Shown one piece after another: positions 25,881-35,216 of a DNA stretch of 64,000 nt. The position numbers and the translations under genes were made by a program. This DNA is from Flavobacterium bernardetii. Lineage in GTDB: Bacteria; Bacteroidota; Bacteroidia; Flavobacteriales; Flavobacteriaceae. A model generated the notes under the pieces. The model made no database searches and had not been told where the DNA came from. It was given only the letters and a program-made list of their open reading frames with translations. The stretch is from the NCBI RefSeq assembly GCF_011305415.1, contig NZ_JAANOQ010000002.1, forward strand, positions 367,186 through 431,185, read 5' to 3'. Position 1 is the first letter of the stretch. The number at the start of each line of letters is the position of its first letter.

Positions 25881-26300
25881 ATGTTACAACCTAAAAGAAC
25901 AAAATATCGTAAGGTACAAAAGGGAAGAATGAAAGGTAACTCTCAAAGAGGGCACATCCTTTCAAACGGAATGTTTGGTATTAAATCTATGGATTCTTCT
26001 TTTATCACGTCTCGTCAAATTGAAGCATCTCGTATTGCTGCAACACGTTTCATGAAAAGAGAGGGTCAATTATGGATCAAAATATTTCCAGACAAGCCTA
26101 TTACAAAAAAACCACTTGAGGTACGTATGGGTAAAGGAAAAGGGGCAGTCGAATATTGGGCTGCTGTTGTAAAACCAGGAAAAATTATGTTTGAAGTAGG
26201 TGGAGTGCCTATCTCAGTAGCTAAAGAGGCATTACGTCTTGCAGCACAAAAACTTCCTGTAAAAACTAAGTTTATCGTTGCTAGAGATTTCGAAGCATAA
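25881..26300 (+). CDS. rplP: Ribosomal protein uL16
   Basis: 139 residues. Helps position the A-site tRNA elbow and joins late in 50S assembly. [11 protein letters not shown] is the classic start. [12 protein letters not shown] contains the loop next to the arginine that is hydroxylated in E. coli. Confidence 0.98.
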   Translation: MLQPKRTKYRKVQKGRMKGNSQRGHILSNGMFGIKSMDSSFITSRQIEASRIAATRFMKREGQLWIKIFPDKPITKKPLEVRMGKGKGAVEYWAAVVKPGKIMFEVGGVPISVAKEALRLAAQKLPVKTKFIVARDFEA

Positions 26301-26312
26301 TAAAAATTAATT

Positions 26313-26504
26313 ATGAAACAATCTGAAATAAATAATCTATCTGCAGCTGACTTACAAGCTAAGCTTGTTCAGTTAAAGAAAACGTATAACGACCTTAAAA
26401 TGGCTCATGCTATTTCTCCAATCGAGAATCCGCTTCAAATGAGAACATTAAGAAGATCAGTAGCAAGAATTGCAACTGAAATTACTAAAAGAGAGTTACA
26501 ATAA
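26313..26504 (+). CDS. rpmC: Ribosomal protein uL29
   Basis: 63 residues in two helices, at the rim of the tunnel exit beside L23. L-S-A-A-D-L-Q-A-K-L near the start and the P-L-Q-M-R-T-L-R-R-S-V-A-R-I-A-T segment are the family signature. Lies 12 nt after rplP. Confidence 0.95.
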   Translation: MKQSEINNLSAADLQAKLVQLKKTYNDLKMAHAISPIENPLQMRTLRRSVARIATEITKRELQ

Positions 26505-26521
26505 TTGTATTCTGCTGAAAG

Positions 26522-26779
26522 ATGGAAAAAAGAAATTTAAGAAAAGAAAGAGTTGGTGTTGTTACTAGTAATAAAATGGATAAATCTATTGTTATTTCAG
26601 AAACAAAAAGAGTAAAACACCCTATGTATGGTAAGTTCGTGTTAAAAACTAAGAAATATGTTGCACACGACGAAACAAACGACTGTAATATTGGTGATAC
26701 TGTAAAGATTAGCGAAACGCGTCCTTTAAGTAAAACAAAATGTTGGAGATTAGTTGAAATCATTGAAAGAGCTAAGTAA
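26522..26779 (+). CDS. rpsQ: Ribosomal protein uS17
   Basis: 85 residues, an OB-fold protein binding the 5' domain of 16S r[19 protein letters not shown] and [15 protein letters not shown] match the family. Only 2 nt separate it from rplN. Confidence 0.97.
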   Translation: MEKRNLRKERVGVVTSNKMDKSIVISETKRVKHPMYGKFVLKTKKYVAHDETNDCNIGDTVKISETRPLSKTKCWRLVEIIERAK

Positions 26780-26781
26780 TT

Positions 26782-27150
26782 ATGGTACAACAAGAATCAA
26801 GATTAAAAGTAGCAGATAACACAGGAGCAAAAGAAGTTTTGACTATCCGTGTTCTAGGTGGAACGAAACGTCGTTACGCATCTGTAGGTGATAAAATTGT
26901 AGTTTCAATCAAAGACGCAGCTCCTAACAGTAATGTTAAAAAAGGATCTGTATCAACTGCAGTTGTAATACGTACCAAAAAAGAAGTGAGAAGAGCCGAT
27001 GGTTCATACATTAGATTTGATGACAACGCATGTGTGTTATTAAATGCAGGTGGTGAAATGAGAGGTACTCGTGTTTTTGGTCCAGTAGCTAGAGAACTTC
27101 GTGAAAAACAATTCATGAAAATTGTATCATTAGCACCTGAGGTGCTTTAA
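26782..27150 (+). CDS. rplN: Ribosomal protein uL14
   Basis: 122 residues. Lies at the subunit interface, forms bridges B5 and B8 and is the binding site for the silencing factor Rsf[18 protein letters not shown] is the family start, and G-P-V-A-R-E-L-R the C-terminal signature. Confidence 0.98.
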   Translation: MVQQESRLKVADNTGAKEVLTIRVLGGTKRRYASVGDKIVVSIKDAAPNSNVKKGSVSTAVVIRTKKEVRRADGSYIRFDDNACVLLNAGGEMRGTRVFGPVARELREKQFMKIVSLAPEVL

Positions 27151-27161
27151 TTCTCAAAGAA

Positions 27162-27476
27162 ATGATGAAAATTAAAATAAAATCAGGAGACCTAGTAAGA
27201 GTTAATGCTGGTGATCATAAAGGACAAGAAGGTAAAGTTTTACGTGTAATTCGCGATAAAAACAAAGCTGTAGTGGAAGGATTAAACATGGTTTCAAAAC
27301 ATACGAAACCAAGTGCAAAAAGCCCACAAGGTGGAATCGTGAAAAAAGAAGCTCCTATTCATATTTCTAACTTAGCGTTAGTAGACTCTAAAACTAAAGA
27401 GACTTCTAAAGTTGGTTTTAGAATGGATGGAGAAACAAAAGTAAGATTTTCAAAAAAATCTAATCAAGTTATATAG
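27162..27476 (+). CDS. rplX: Ribosomal protein uL24
   Basis: 104 residues. An assembly initiator that binds the 5' end of 23S rRNA through its KOW motif, seen as [13 protein letters not shown]. Two adjacent ATGs (27162 and 27165) are possible starts; the first is given. rplE follows after 2 nt. Confidence 0.97.
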   Translation: MMKIKIKSGDLVRVNAGDHKGQEGKVLRVIRDKNKAVVEGLNMVSKHTKPSAKSPQGGIVKKEAPIHISNLALVDSKTKETSKVGFRMDGETKVRFSKKSNQVI

Positions 27477-27478
27477 TT

Positions 27479-28030
27479 ATGGGATACTTACCAAGACTAA
27501 AGGAAGAATATAAAAGCAGAATAGTTGCTGCTTTGAAAGAAGAATTTGGTTACAAAAATGTAATGCAAGTTCCAAAATTGGAAAAAATTGTTATTAGCCG
27601 TGGTGTTGGTGCTGCTGTGTCTGACAAAAAATTAGTAGATTACGCTGTTGAAGAGTTAACTAAAATTACTGGTCAAAAAGCTGTAGCTACAATTTCTAAG
27701 AAAGACGTTGCTTCATTCAAACTAAGAAAAGGTATGCCAATTGGTGCTAAAGTAACTTTACGTGGAGAAAGAATGTATGAGTTTTTAGATAGACTTATTA
27801 CTTCATCTTTACCACGTGTAAGAGATTTTGGTGGAATTAAATCTACTGGATTTGATGGAAGAGGTAATTATAACTTAGGTGTACTTGAGCAAATCATTTT
27901 CCCAGAAATTGATATTGATAAAGTAAACAAAATTTCAGGGATGGATATTACTTTTGTTACATCTGCTGAAACAGATAAAGAAGCAAAATCATTATTAACT
28001 GAATTAGGTTTACCTTTCAAAAAGAACTAA
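27479..28030 (+). CDS. rplE: Ribosomal protein uL5
   Basis: 183 residues. Carries 5S rRNA into the central protuberance and touches P-site tRNA. P-R-L-K-E-E-Y at the start, [18 protein letters not shown] and F-P-E-I-D-I-D-K are all present. Separated from rpsN by 3 nt. Confidence 0.98.
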   Translation: MGYLPRLKEEYKSRIVAALKEEFGYKNVMQVPKLEKIVISRGVGAAVSDKKLVDYAVEELTKITGQKAVATISKKDVASFKLRKGMPIGAKVTLRGERMYEFLDRLITSSLPRVRDFGGIKSTGFDGRGNYNLGVLEQIIFPEIDIDKVNKISGMDITFVTSAETDKEAKSLLTELGLPFKKN

Positions 28031-28033
28031 GTT

Positions 28034-28303
28034 ATGGCTAAAGAATCAATGAAAGCCCGTGAGGTTAAAAGACAAGCTGTTGTAGATAAGTATGCTGAAA
28101 AAAGAAAAGCTTTGAAAAAAGCTGGAGATTATGAAGCATTACAAAAATTACCTAAAAACGCTTCGCCAATTCGTTTACACAATCGTTGTAAATTAACTGG
28201 TAGACCAAGAGGTTACATGCGTCAATTTGGTCTTTCACGTGTAACATTCCGTGAAATGGCTAATCAAGGGTTAATACCAGGAGTTAAAAAAGCTTCTTGG
28301 TAG
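28034..28303 (+). CDS. rpsN: Ribosomal protein uS14, zinc-free form
   Basis: 89 residues. The long C-minus form: it lacks the two CxxC zinc pairs of short S14 and has a single cysteine in [11 protein letters not shown]. The C-terminal signature [11 protein letters not shown] and G-V-K-K-A-S-W are intact. It is followed by a 105-nt gap with an internal promoter and hairpin. Confidence 0.97.
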   Translation: MAKESMKAREVKRQAVVDKYAEKRKALKKAGDYEALQKLPKNASPIRLHNRCKLTGRPRGYMRQFGLSRVTFREMANQGLIPGVKKASW

Positions 28304-28327
28304 TCTCGTAAAAGTTTATTACTTTTG
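28297..28327 (+). promoter_or_regulatory. Internal promoter before rpsH
   Basis: TTG (28297-28299, inside the last codons of rpsN), 20-nt spacer, TACTTTTG (28320-28327). It would allow separate control of rpsH and everything downstream. Confidence 0.55.
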
Positions 28328-28360
28328 CAAACCAAAAAATAATTTTTAATTGATTAAAGG

Positions 28361-28384
28361 TTCAGGAAGCGAGTGCTTCCTGAA
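28361..28384 (+). promoter_or_regulatory. Leader hairpin upstream of rpsH
   Basis: Perfect 10-bp stem TTCAGGAAGC / GCTTCCTGAA with a GAGT loop. It is followed by AAAACCG and not a T tract, so it is not a terminator. Its place 25 nt before rpsH suggests a ribosomal-protein binding site; S8 controls the spc operon in E. coli, at a different gene. Confidence 0.5.
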
Positions 28385-28408
28385 AACCGTAATCGCAAAT
28401 TTATACAT

Positions 28409-28807
28409 ATGTATACAGATCCAATTGCAGATTATCTTACAAGAGTAAGAAATGCAGCTAGAGTAAACCACAAAGTGGTTGAAATTCCTGCTTCGAACTT
28501 GAAAAAAGAAATCACAAAGATTTTATTCGATCAAGGATATATCTTAAGTTACAAGTTTGAAGATTCTACTGTTCAAGGTACAATCAAAATCGCTTTAAAG
28601 TATGATAAAGATACTAAAGAGTCAGTAATTAAAGATATCCAAAGAATTAGTAAACCAGGTTTACGTAAGTACGCAAGTTCTACGAACATCCCAAGAATTT
28701 TAAATGGTTTAGGTATTGCTATCGTGTCTACTTCTAAAGGAGTTATGACAGGTAAAATGGCTAAGCAATTAAATGTAGGTGGTGAAGTAATTTGTTACGT
28801 ATACTAA
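28409..28807 (+). CDS. rpsH: Ribosomal protein uS8
   Basis: 132 residues. Organises the central domain of 16S r[18 protein letters not shown] is the family start, so ATG 28409 was chosen over a reading from 28373 that would cross the leader hairpin. The C-terminal motif is [12 protein letters not shown]. Confidence 0.97.
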   Translation: MYTDPIADYLTRVRNAARVNHKVVEIPASNLKKEITKILFDQGYILSYKFEDSTVQGTIKIALKYDKDTKESVIKDIQRISKPGLRKYASSTNIPRILNGLGIAIVSTSKGVMTGKMAKQLNVGGEVICYVY

Positions 28808-28825
28808 TTTTAAAGACCATATAAG

Positions 28826-29368
28826 ATGTCAAGAATAGGTAAAAATCCAATTGCAATTCCAGCAGGAGTAACTGTAGAAGTGAAAGACGCTGTAGTTACA
28901 GTAAAAGGAAAATTAGGCGAGCTTACTCAGGAATATTCTGATGTAACGATCAAAATTGAAGATAATAATGTTATCGTTGAGCGTGCAACAGATCATAAGA
29001 ATGAGAGAGCGAAACACGGACTATATCGTTCATTAATCAATAACATGATTATTGGAGTAGCAGACGGTTTCACAAAACAATTAGAATTAGTTGGAGTAGG
29101 ATATAGAGCATCAAACCAAGGGCAAAAATTAGATTTAGCTTTAGGTTTTTCACACAATATCGTACTAGAAGTAGTATCTGAAGTAAATGTTGAAACAATC
29201 TCGGAAAAAGGTAAAAATCCGATAGTGAAATTAACTTCATTTGACAAACAATTATTAGGACAGGTTGCTGCTAAAATCAGAGCTTTCCGTAAACCTGAAC
29301 CGTACAAAGGAAAAGGTGTTAAGTTTGTTGGTGAGGAAGTAAGAAGAAAAGCAGGTAAATCAGCTTAA
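28826..29368 (+). CDS. rplF: Ribosomal protein uL6
   Basis: 180 residues, two similar domains, located near the factor-binding site. [11 protein letters not shown] at the start and P-E-P-Y-K-G-K-G-V at the end are the family signatures. rplR follows after 11 nt. Confidence 0.98.
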   Translation: MSRIGKNPIAIPAGVTVEVKDAVVTVKGKLGELTQEYSDVTIKIEDNNVIVERATDHKNERAKHGLYRSLINNMIIGVADGFTKQLELVGVGYRASNQGQKLDLALGFSHNIVLEVVSEVNVETISEKGKNPIVKLTSFDKQLLGQVAAKIRAFRKPEPYKGKGVKFVGEEVRRKAGKSA

Positions 29369-29379
29369 AATATAAAGTT

Positions 29380-29730
29380 ATGTCATTAACAAAATCTGAA
29401 AGAAGACAAAGAATACAGTTCAGAATCAGAAAGACTGTAAGCGGAACTGCTGCTCAACCTAGACTTTCTGTTTTTAGAAGTAATAAAGAAATCTATGCGC
29501 AAATCATAGATGACGTAAGTGGTGTTACTATAGTTTCTGCTTCATCGAGAGATAAAGGAGTTACTACAGGTACTAAAATCGATACTGCAAGTGCAGTTGG
29601 TAAATTGATCGCAGAAAAAGCGCTTAAAGCTGGTGTTTCAACTATCACTTTTGATAGAGGTGGAAACTTATACCATGGACGTGTAAAATCGTTAGCTGAA
29701 GGAGCTAGAGAAGCGGGACTTAAATTCTAA
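29380..29730 (+). CDS. rplR: Ribosomal protein uL18
   Basis: 116 residues. Binds 5S rRNA in the central protuberance. [18 protein letters not shown] and the C-terminal [13 protein letters not shown] match the family. Only 3 nt before rpsE. Confidence 0.98.
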   Translation: MSLTKSERRQRIQFRIRKTVSGTAAQPRLSVFRSNKEIYAQIIDDVSGVTIVSASSRDKGVTTGTKIDTASAVGKLIAEKALKAGVSTITFDRGGNLYHGRVKSLAEGAREAGLKF

Positions 29731-29733
29731 GGT

Positions 29734-30258
29734 ATGTATCAAAATTATAAAAACGTAGAATTAGTGAAACCAGCAGGTCTTGAATTAAAAGATCGTTTGG
29801 TAAGTGTTAATCGTGTTACTAAAGTTACTAAAGGTGGTAGAGCTTTTGGTTTTTCAGCTATTGTTGTAGTTGGAGATGAAAACGGAGTAGTAGGTCACGG
29901 TTTAGGAAAATCTAAAGATGTTTCTGAAGCAATTGCGAAAGCAGTAGAAGATGCTAAGAAAAATTTAGTAAAAATTCCTTTAAGTGGACAATCTGTTCCT
30001 CATGAGCAAAAAGGTAAATTTGGTGGTGCTAGAGTATTCTTAATGCCAGCTTCACACGGTACCGGAGTTATCGCTGGTGGTGCTGTACGTGCGGTATTAG
30101 AATCAGTTGGTGTACACGATGTATTATCTAAATCTCAAGGGTCATCAAATCCTCACAACGTAGTTAAAGCAACTTTTGATGCTTTATTACAAATGAGAAG
30201 TGCTCTTACAGTTGCAAAACAAAGAGGAGTATCTTTAGATAAAGTATTTAAAGGATAA
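29734..30258 (+). CDS. rpsE: Ribosomal protein uS5
   Basis: 174 residues. Part of the mRNA entry channel and of decoding fidelity. [12 protein letters not shown] is the RNA-binding loop, where spectinomycin-resistance changes occur elsewhere, and [16 protein letters not shown] closes the second domain. rpmD follows after 11 nt. Confidence 0.98.
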   Translation: MYQNYKNVELVKPAGLELKDRLVSVNRVTKVTKGGRAFGFSAIVVVGDENGVVGHGLGKSKDVSEAIAKAVEDAKKNLVKIPLSGQSVPHEQKGKFGGARVFLMPASHGTGVIAGGAVRAVLESVGVHDVLSKSQGSSNPHNVVKATFDALLQMRSALTVAKQRGVSLDKVFKG

Positions 30259-30269
30259 ATCAAGGAGAT

Positions 30270-30449
30270 ATGAAAATTTTAGTAAAACAAGTTAGAAGTA
30301 AAATCAACTGTCCACTAGACCAAAAAAGAACATTAATTGCTCTTGGTATTAGAAAAATGGGTCAAGTTGTTGAGCACGATGCAAGTCCTGCTGTCCTTGG
30401 AATGGTAAATAAAGTTAAACACTTAGTTTCTGTAGAAGAAACTAAATAA
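30270..30449 (+). CDS. rpmD: Ribosomal protein uL30
   Basis: 59 residues (M-K-I-L-V-K-Q-V-R-S-K-I-N-C-P to V-S-V-E-E-T-K), easily overlooked because of its length. A small two-domain 50S protein. L-G-I-R-K-M-G-Q-V-V-E-H is the family signature. AAGGAG lies just before the ATG, a rare Shine-Dalgarno-like match in this genome, though with very short spacing. It sits in its normal place between rpsE and rplO. Confidence 0.96.
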   Translation: MKILVKQVRSKINCPLDQKRTLIALGIRKMGQVVEHDASPAVLGMVNKVKHLVSVEETK

Positions 30450-30462
30450 CAATATACATGTT

Positions 30463-30915
30463 ATGAATTTAAGTAACTTACAACCAGCAGAAGGTTCTGT
30501 TCACAACCAAAACAAAAGAGTAGGTAGAGGTGAAGGTTCTGGTAAAGGTGGTACTTCGACAAGAGGTCACAAAGGAGCCAAATCACGTTCTGGTTATTCA
30601 AAGAAAATTGGTTTTGAAGGAGGTCAAATGCCTCTTCAACGAAGAGTACCAAAATTTGGTTTCAAAAACATCAATAGAGTAGAATATCAAGGTATAAATC
30701 TTGATACATTACAAGGTTTAGTAGAAAATGGTGTTATCACTGAAGCTGTAGATTTTACAGTATTTGTTGATACTCGTTTGGCTACAAAAAATAGCTTAGT
30801 AAAGATTTTAGGAAGAGGTGAGCTAAAAGCAAAATTAAAAGTTAGTGCTCACAAATTTACTGCTACTGCAAAAGCTGCTATCGAAGCTGCCGGAGGAGAA
30901 GTAGTAATTCTTTAA
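30463..30915 (+). CDS. rplO: Ribosomal protein uL15
   Basis: 150 residues. A late 50S assembly protein with a long basic N-terminal tail. The tail shows R-V-G-R-G-E-G-S-G-K-G-G-T-S-T-R-G-H-K-G, and the globular part follows G-F-E-G-G-Q-M-P-L-Q-R-R-V-P-K. secY follows after 11 nt. Confidence 0.98.
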   Translation: MNLSNLQPAEGSVHNQNKRVGRGEGSGKGGTSTRGHKGAKSRSGYSKKIGFEGGQMPLQRRVPKFGFKNINRVEYQGINLDTLQGLVENGVITEAVDFTVFVDTRLATKNSLVKILGRGELKAKLKVSAHKFTATAKAAIEAAGGEVVIL

Positions 30916-30926
30916 TCATCATCACT

Positions 30927-32270
30927 ATGAAGAAATTTATAGAATCATTTATCAATGTTTGGAAAATAGAAGAACTAAAAAATAAAATTTTAGTTACTCT
31001 TGGAATCTTACTTGTGTACCGTTTCGGTTCACAAGTAACATTGCCAGGTATTGATTCAACTAAATTGCAAAGTTTATCTAATCAAACTGAAGGTGGAATT
31101 GGTTGGTTAATTAATGTGTTTACAGGTGGTGCTTTCTCGGAAGCTTCAATCTTCGCATTAGGAATCATGCCTTACATCTCGGCATCTATTGTAGTACAAT
31201 TAATGGGAATTGCTATTCCTTATTTACAAAAATTACAAAAAGATGGTGAAAGTGGTAGAAAAACTATTAATCAAATTACACGTTGGTTAACTATTGCAAT
31301 TACATTGGTTCAAGGGCCAGGTTATATTTTTAATTTAAAACAAACCTTACCTGCTGAAGCATTTGTAAATCCTGATTTCTTTACTTTCTTCCCTTTATTC
31401 GGGTCAGTATTAATCATCGTTTCGGGGACAATTTTCGCAATGTGGTTAGGAGAAAGAATTACAGAAAAAGGAATTGGTAACGGTATATCATTATTAATTA
31501 TGGTTGGAATTTTAGCTAGAATGCCAGAGGCATTTATGCAAGAATTCGCATCAGCAATTACAAATGGTGGACCAATGAAAATCATTATCGAAGTAATTAT
31601 TTGGTTATTAGTAATTATAGCTACAATATTATTAGTAATGGCTTTGAGAAAAGTTCAAGTTCAATACGCTAGAAGATCAGTTTCTGGTGATTTTGAATCG
31701 GATTCAATGGATGATAATAGACAATTTATCCCATTAAAGTTAAATTCTGCAGGTGTTATGCCAATTATTTTTGCGCAAGCAATTATGTTTATACCTGCTG
31801 CACTAGCTGGATTATCTAAGTCTGACACGGCTTTAAGCATTTCAAATATGTTTAAAGATCCATTCGGTTTAGTATATAATGTGGTTTTTGCTTTATTAAT
31901 TATTATTTTTACGTATTTTTACACCGCCATTACGGTACCAACAAATAAAATGGCAGATGACTTAAAAAGAAGTGGTGGTTTCATTCCAGGTATTAAGCCA
32001 GGAGCAGAAACAGGCGATTTCTTAGATAAGTTAATGTCTTTAATTACCTTCCCAGGTTCAGTATTCTTAGCATTAATCGCAGTGTTCCCTGCAATTATTC
32101 ATGGTTTATTAGATGTTCAAGGGGCATGGGCATATTTTTATGGAGGTACTTCGTTAATCATTATGGTCGGAGTTGCAATCGATACGATTCAACAAATCAA
32201 TTCATACTTGTTAAACAAACATTATGATGGTTTAATGAAAAGTGGTAAAAATAGAAAAGCTGTCGCTTAA
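30927..32270 (+). CDS. secY: Protein translocase subunit SecY
   Basis: 447 residues with ten membrane helices, the channel of the Sec translocon. F-A-L-G-I-M-P-Y-I-S-A-S-I-V-V-Q-L is the conserved second-helix region, G-E-R-I-T-E-K-G-I-G-N-G-I-S the cytoplasmic loop, and A-Y-F-Y the late-helix signature. Placed as usual after rplO; infA follows after 6 nt. The other Sec genes are not in the window. Confidence 0.98.
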   Translation: MKKFIESFINVWKIEELKNKILVTLGILLVYRFGSQVTLPGIDSTKLQSLSNQTEGGIGWLINVFTGGAFSEASIFALGIMPYISASIVVQLMGIAIPYLQKLQKDGESGRKTINQITRWLTIAITLVQGPGYIFNLKQTLPAEAFVNPDFFTFFPLFGSVLIIVSGTIFAMWLGERITEKGIGNGISLLIMVGILARMPEAFMQEFASAITNGGPMKIIIEVIIWLLVIIATILLVMALRKVQVQYARRSVSGDFESDSMDDNRQFIPLKLNSAGVMPIIFAQAIMFIPAALAGLSKSDTALSISNMFKDPFGLVYNVVFALLIIIFTYFYTAITVPTNKMADDLKRSGGFIPGIKPGAETGDFLDKLMSLITFPGSVFLALIAVFPAIIHGLLDVQGAWAYFYGGTSLIIMVGVAIDTIQQINSYLLNKHYDGLMKSGKNRKAVA

Positions 32271-32276
32271 TTAATT

Positions 32277-32492
32277 ATGGCAAAACAATCAGCAATAGAA
32301 CAAGACGGAAGCATTGTAGAAGCATTATCTAATGCAATGTTTCGAGTTGAATTAGAAAACGGACATGTAGTAATTGCTCATATCTCAGGTAAAATGCGTA
32401 TGCATTACATTAAGTTGTTACCAGGAGACAAGGTTAAACTTGAAATGAGTCCTTACGATTTGTCTAAAGCTAGAATTACTTATAGATATTAA
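32277..32492 (+). CDS. infA: Translation initiation factor IF-1
   Basis: 71 residues, a single OB domain that occupies the A site during initiation. [20 protein letters not shown] and [10 protein letters not shown] are diagnostic. It is followed by a 70-nt spacer made of short tandem words before rpmJ. Confidence 0.98.
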   Translation: MAKQSAIEQDGSIVEALSNAMFRVELENGHVVIAHISGKMRMHYIKLLPGDKVKLEMSPYDLSKARITYRY

Positions 32493-32496
32493 ATAA

Positions 32497-32554
32497 GCAA
32501 TAGGCATTAGGCAATAGGCAGTAAGCTTAGAGTATAAAGCATATAGCATAAAGC
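32497..32554. repeat. 7-bp-period word array between infA and rpmJ
   Basis: Two runs of heptamers fill the spacer: GCAATAG, GCATTAG, GCAATAG, GCAGTAA (32497-32524), then ATAAAGC, ATATAGC, ATAAAGC (32534-32554). Copies differ by one or two bases. No protein, promoter box or terminator is visible here. Confidence 0.7.
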
Positions 32555-32562
32555 AATTTACA

Positions 32563-32679
32563 ATGAAAGTAAGAGCATCAGTTAAAAAAAGAAGCGCAGA
32601 ATGTATTATCGTGCGTAGAAAAGGTAGATTATACGTTATTAACAAAAAGAATCCTAGATTTAAACAAAGACAAGGATAA
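32563..32679 (+). CDS. rpmJ: Ribosomal protein bL36, zinc-free form
   Basis: 38 residues: [14 protein letters not shown], then [12 protein letters not shown], ending K-Q-R-Q-G. A small 50S protein at its usual place before rpsM. The zinc-binding C-x2-C and C/H pair of the common form are lost (one Cys remains), making this the C-minus type that does not need zinc. Short length makes it easy to miss. Confidence 0.95.
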
Positions 32680-32681
32680 TT

Positions 32682-33056
32682 ATGGCAAGAATAGCAGGGG
32701 TTGATATCCCAAAAAACAAAAGAGGAGTTATCGCTTTAACATACATTTTTGGTATGGGTAGAAGTAGAGCTATTGAGGTTTTAGAAAAAGCCAAAGTAAG
32801 CCAAGATAAAAAAGTACTTGATTGGAATGATGACGAGATCGGAGCAATTCGTGAAGCGGTTTCATCATTTAAAATCGAAGGTGAATTACGTTCAGAAATT
32901 ACATTAAACATTAAACGTTTAATGGATATCGGATGTCAAAGAGGAATCCGTCACAGAGCTGGATTACCTTTAAGAGGTCAAAGAACGAAAAACAACTCGA
33001 GAACAAGAAAAGGTAAAAGAAAAACTGTTGCTAACAAGAAAAAAGCAACTAAATAG
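32682..33056 (+). CDS. rpsM: Ribosomal protein uS13
   Basis: 124 residues. A 30S head protein forming bridges B1a and B1b and touching P-site tRNA with its tail. A-R-I-A-G-V-D-I-P at the start and [16 protein letters not shown] are diagnostic; the basic tail is rich in K. Starts 2 nt after rpmJ. Confidence 0.98.
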   Translation: MARIAGVDIPKNKRGVIALTYIFGMGRSRAIEVLEKAKVSQDKKVLDWNDDEIGAIREAVSSFKIEGELRSEITLNIKRLMDIGCQRGIRHRAGLPLRGQRTKNNSRTRKGKRKTVANKKKATK

Positions 33057-33064
33057 TAAATAAT

Positions 33065-33448
33065 ATGGCTAAGGCAACTGCAAAAAAACGTAAAGTTATC
33101 GTTGAGTCTTCTGGAGAAGCACATATTAGCGCTACTTTTAACAACATCATCATTTCGTTAACAAACAAAAAAGGTGAAGTTATTTCTTGGTCATCAGCTG
33201 GTAAAATGGGTTTCAGAGGTTCTAAAAAGAACACTCCGTACGCTGCCCAAATGGCTGCTGAAGATTGTGGAAAAGTAGCTCTTGAAGCTGGACTTAAAAA
33301 AGTAAAAGTTTACGTTAAAGGTCCAGGGAACGGTAGGGAATCTGCTATCAGATCTATCCATAACAGCGGAATTGAAGTAACTGAGATTATCGATGTTACT
33401 CCGATGCCACACAATGGATGTCGTCCTCCGAAAAGAAGAAGAGTATAA
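33065..33448 (+). CDS. rpsK: Ribosomal protein uS11
   Basis: 127 residues, on the 30S platform near the mRNA exit. [25 protein letters not shown] and the end [13 protein letters not shown] are all present. An 87-nt structured leader separates it from rpsD. Confidence 0.98.
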   Translation: MAKATAKKRKVIVESSGEAHISATFNNIIISLTNKKGEVISWSSAGKMGFRGSKKNTPYAAQMAAEDCGKVALEAGLKKVKVYVKGPGNGRESAIRSIHNSGIEVTEIIDVTPMPHNGCRPPKRRRV

Positions 33449-33464
33449 CAATTAGTATAAAACA

Positions 33465-33518
33465 AAGGTAGGAATTTAGATTATCGAAGGAAAGACCTTA
33501 ATTCATAATCCCTACCTT
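33465..33518 (+). ncRNA. Structured leader upstream of rpsD, candidate S4-binding autoregulatory RNA
   Basis: Three nested stems can be drawn: P1 AAGGTAGG (33465-33472) with CCTACCTT (33511-33518); P2 GATTAT (33479-33484) with ATAATC (33505-33510), stacked directly on the 3' arm of P1; P3 AAGG (33487-33490) with CCTT (33496-33499). The 5' bulge is AATTTA. It lies in the only large gap of the alpha operon, just before the gene for S4, a known translational repressor of that operon elsewhere. Leader candidates for S4 have been proposed in Bacteroidota; I cannot confirm this is the same motif. Confidence 0.6.
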
Positions 33519-33535
33519 AAATTAAAATTTGTAAA

Positions 33536-34141
33536 ATGGCAAGATATACTGGTCCAAAAACAAGAATCGCCCGTAAGTTTGGTGAAGCAATTTTCGGAGA
33601 AGATAAAGCTTTCGAAAGAAGAAATTATCCTCCTGGTCAACATGGTTTGGCAAAAAGAAGAGGTAAAAAATCTGAATATGCTGTCCAGTTAATGGAAAAG
33701 CAAAAAGCAAAATATACTTATGGTATTTTAGAGCGTCAATTCAGAAATTTATTTGAAAAAGCAGCTGCTGCTTCAGGTGTAACAGGTGAAATCTTGTTAC
33801 AACTTTGTGAAGCTCGTCTTGATAACGTAGTTTACAGAATGGGTATTGCACCTACTCGTAGAGGTGCGCGTCAAATCGTTTCTCACAGACATATCACAGT
33901 AAATGGTGAATTGGTAAATGTACCATCTTACCACTTAAAACCAGGTGATATTGTTGCAGTTCGTGAAAAATCAAAATCTCTTGAAGCTATTGAACGTTCT
34001 TTAGCTAACAATTCTTCTGTATATGAATGGTTGACTTTTAATAACGATACTAAACAAGGTACGTTTGTAACAGTTCCTCAAAGACTTCAAATACCAGAAA
34101 ATATTAAAGAGCAACTAATCGTAGAGTTGTATAACAAATAA
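33536..34141 (+). CDS. rpsD: Ribosomal protein uS4
   Basis: 201 residues. A primary binder of the 5' domain of 16S rRNA, and in many bacteria an autogenous repressor. M-A-R-Y-T-G-P-K start, N-Y-P-P-G-Q-H-G, and an S4 RNA-binding domain around [11 protein letters not shown]. The N-terminal zinc-knuckle cysteines found in some S4 proteins are absent. Preceded by a structured leader. Confidence 0.98.
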   Translation: MARYTGPKTRIARKFGEAIFGEDKAFERRNYPPGQHGLAKRRGKKSEYAVQLMEKQKAKYTYGILERQFRNLFEKAAAASGVTGEILLQLCEARLDNVVYRMGIAPTRRGARQIVSHRHITVNGELVNVPSYHLKPGDIVAVREKSKSLEAIERSLANNSSVYEWLTFNNDTKQGTFVTVPQRLQIPENIKEQLIVELYNK

Positions 34142-34162
34142 TAATTGACATTAGTCGAAGAT

Positions 34163-35155
34163 ATGGCAATATTTAATTTTCAAAAGCCCGATAAAGTTAT
34201 AATGATCGATTCTACCGATTTTGAAGGTAAATTCGAATTTAGACCTTTAGAACCTGGTTATGGTTTAACAGTTGGAAACGCTTTAAGAAGAGTTCTACTT
34301 TCTGCATTAGAAGGTTTTGCTATTACATCTGTAAGAATTGAAGGAGTTGAACATGAATTTTCAACAATTTCTGGTGTAGTAGAAGATGTAACTGAAATTA
34401 TCTTAAATCTTAAACAAGTACGTTTCAAGCGTCAAATTGAAGATATTGATAACGAATCAGTTTCTATCTCACTTTCTGGTAAAGATCAAATTACAGCTGG
34501 TGATTTCCAAAAATTTATTTCTGGATTTCAAGTTTTAAACCCAGACTTAGTAATTTGTAACTTAGATAGCAAAACAACTATCAACATGGAACTTTCTATC
34601 GAAAAAGGTAGAGGATATGTTCCTGCTGAAGAAAATAAAAAACCAAATGCTCCTATTGGAACAATTTTTACAGACTCTATTTATACGCCTGTAAAAAATG
34701 TGAAGTATTCAATTGAAAACTTCCGTGTTGAACAAAAAACAGATTACGAAAAATTAGTTTTCGAAATCAAGACTGACGGTTCAATTAATCCAAAAGATGC
34801 ATTAACAGAAGCTGCTAAAACGTTGATTCACCATTTCATGTTGTTTTCTGACGAAAGAATCACTCTTGAGGCTGATGAAATTGCTCAAACTGAGTCTTAT
34901 GATGAGGAATCATTACATATGAGACAACTATTGAAAACTAAATTAGTTGATATGGACTTATCGGTAAGAGCGTTAAATTGCTTAAAAGCGGCTGAAGTTG
35001 ATACACTTGGAGACTTAGTTTCTTTCAACAAAAACGATTTAATGAAGTTCCGTAACTTTGGTAAAAAATCATTAACTGAATTAGATGAGTTAGTGGCTAA
35101 TAAAAACCTTACTTTCGGAATGGATTTAGCAAAATACAAGTTAGATAAAGAGTAA
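34163..35155 (+). CDS. rpoA: RNA polymerase subunit alpha
   Basis: 330 residues. The N-terminal domain dimerises and starts polymerase assembly ([17 protein letters not shown]). The C-terminal domain contacts DNA and activators (about 255-320, with [17 protein letters not shown]). ATG 34163 gives M-A-I-F-N-F-Q-K-P as in relatives; an earlier TTG at 34145 is not needed. Confidence 0.98.
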   Translation: MAIFNFQKPDKVIMIDSTDFEGKFEFRPLEPGYGLTVGNALRRVLLSALEGFAITSVRIEGVEHEFSTISGVVEDVTEIILNLKQVRFKRQIEDIDNESVSISLSGKDQITAGDFQKFISGFQVLNPDLVICNLDSKTTINMELSIEKGRGYVPAEENKKPNAPIGTIFTDSIYTPVKNVKYSIENFRVEQKTDYEKLVFEIKTDGSINPKDALTEAAKTLIHHFMLFSDERITLEADEIAQTESYDEESLHMRQLLKTKLVDMDLSVRALNCLKAAEVDTLGDLVSFNKNDLMKFRNFGKKSLTELDELVANKNLTFGMDLAKYKLDKE

Positions 35156-35216
35156 TTGCTTCATATTTTGCTCTCCATAGCGGATTGATGCAAGATGAAG
35201 TCTAAAATAAAATGTC

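Noticed and set aside
28373..28408. Upstream start for rpsH
   Set aside because: Would translate the hairpin; S8 begins Y-T-D-P-I-A-D.
32497..32554. CRISPR-like array
   Set aside because: Units are 7 bp without spacers; no cas genes in the window.
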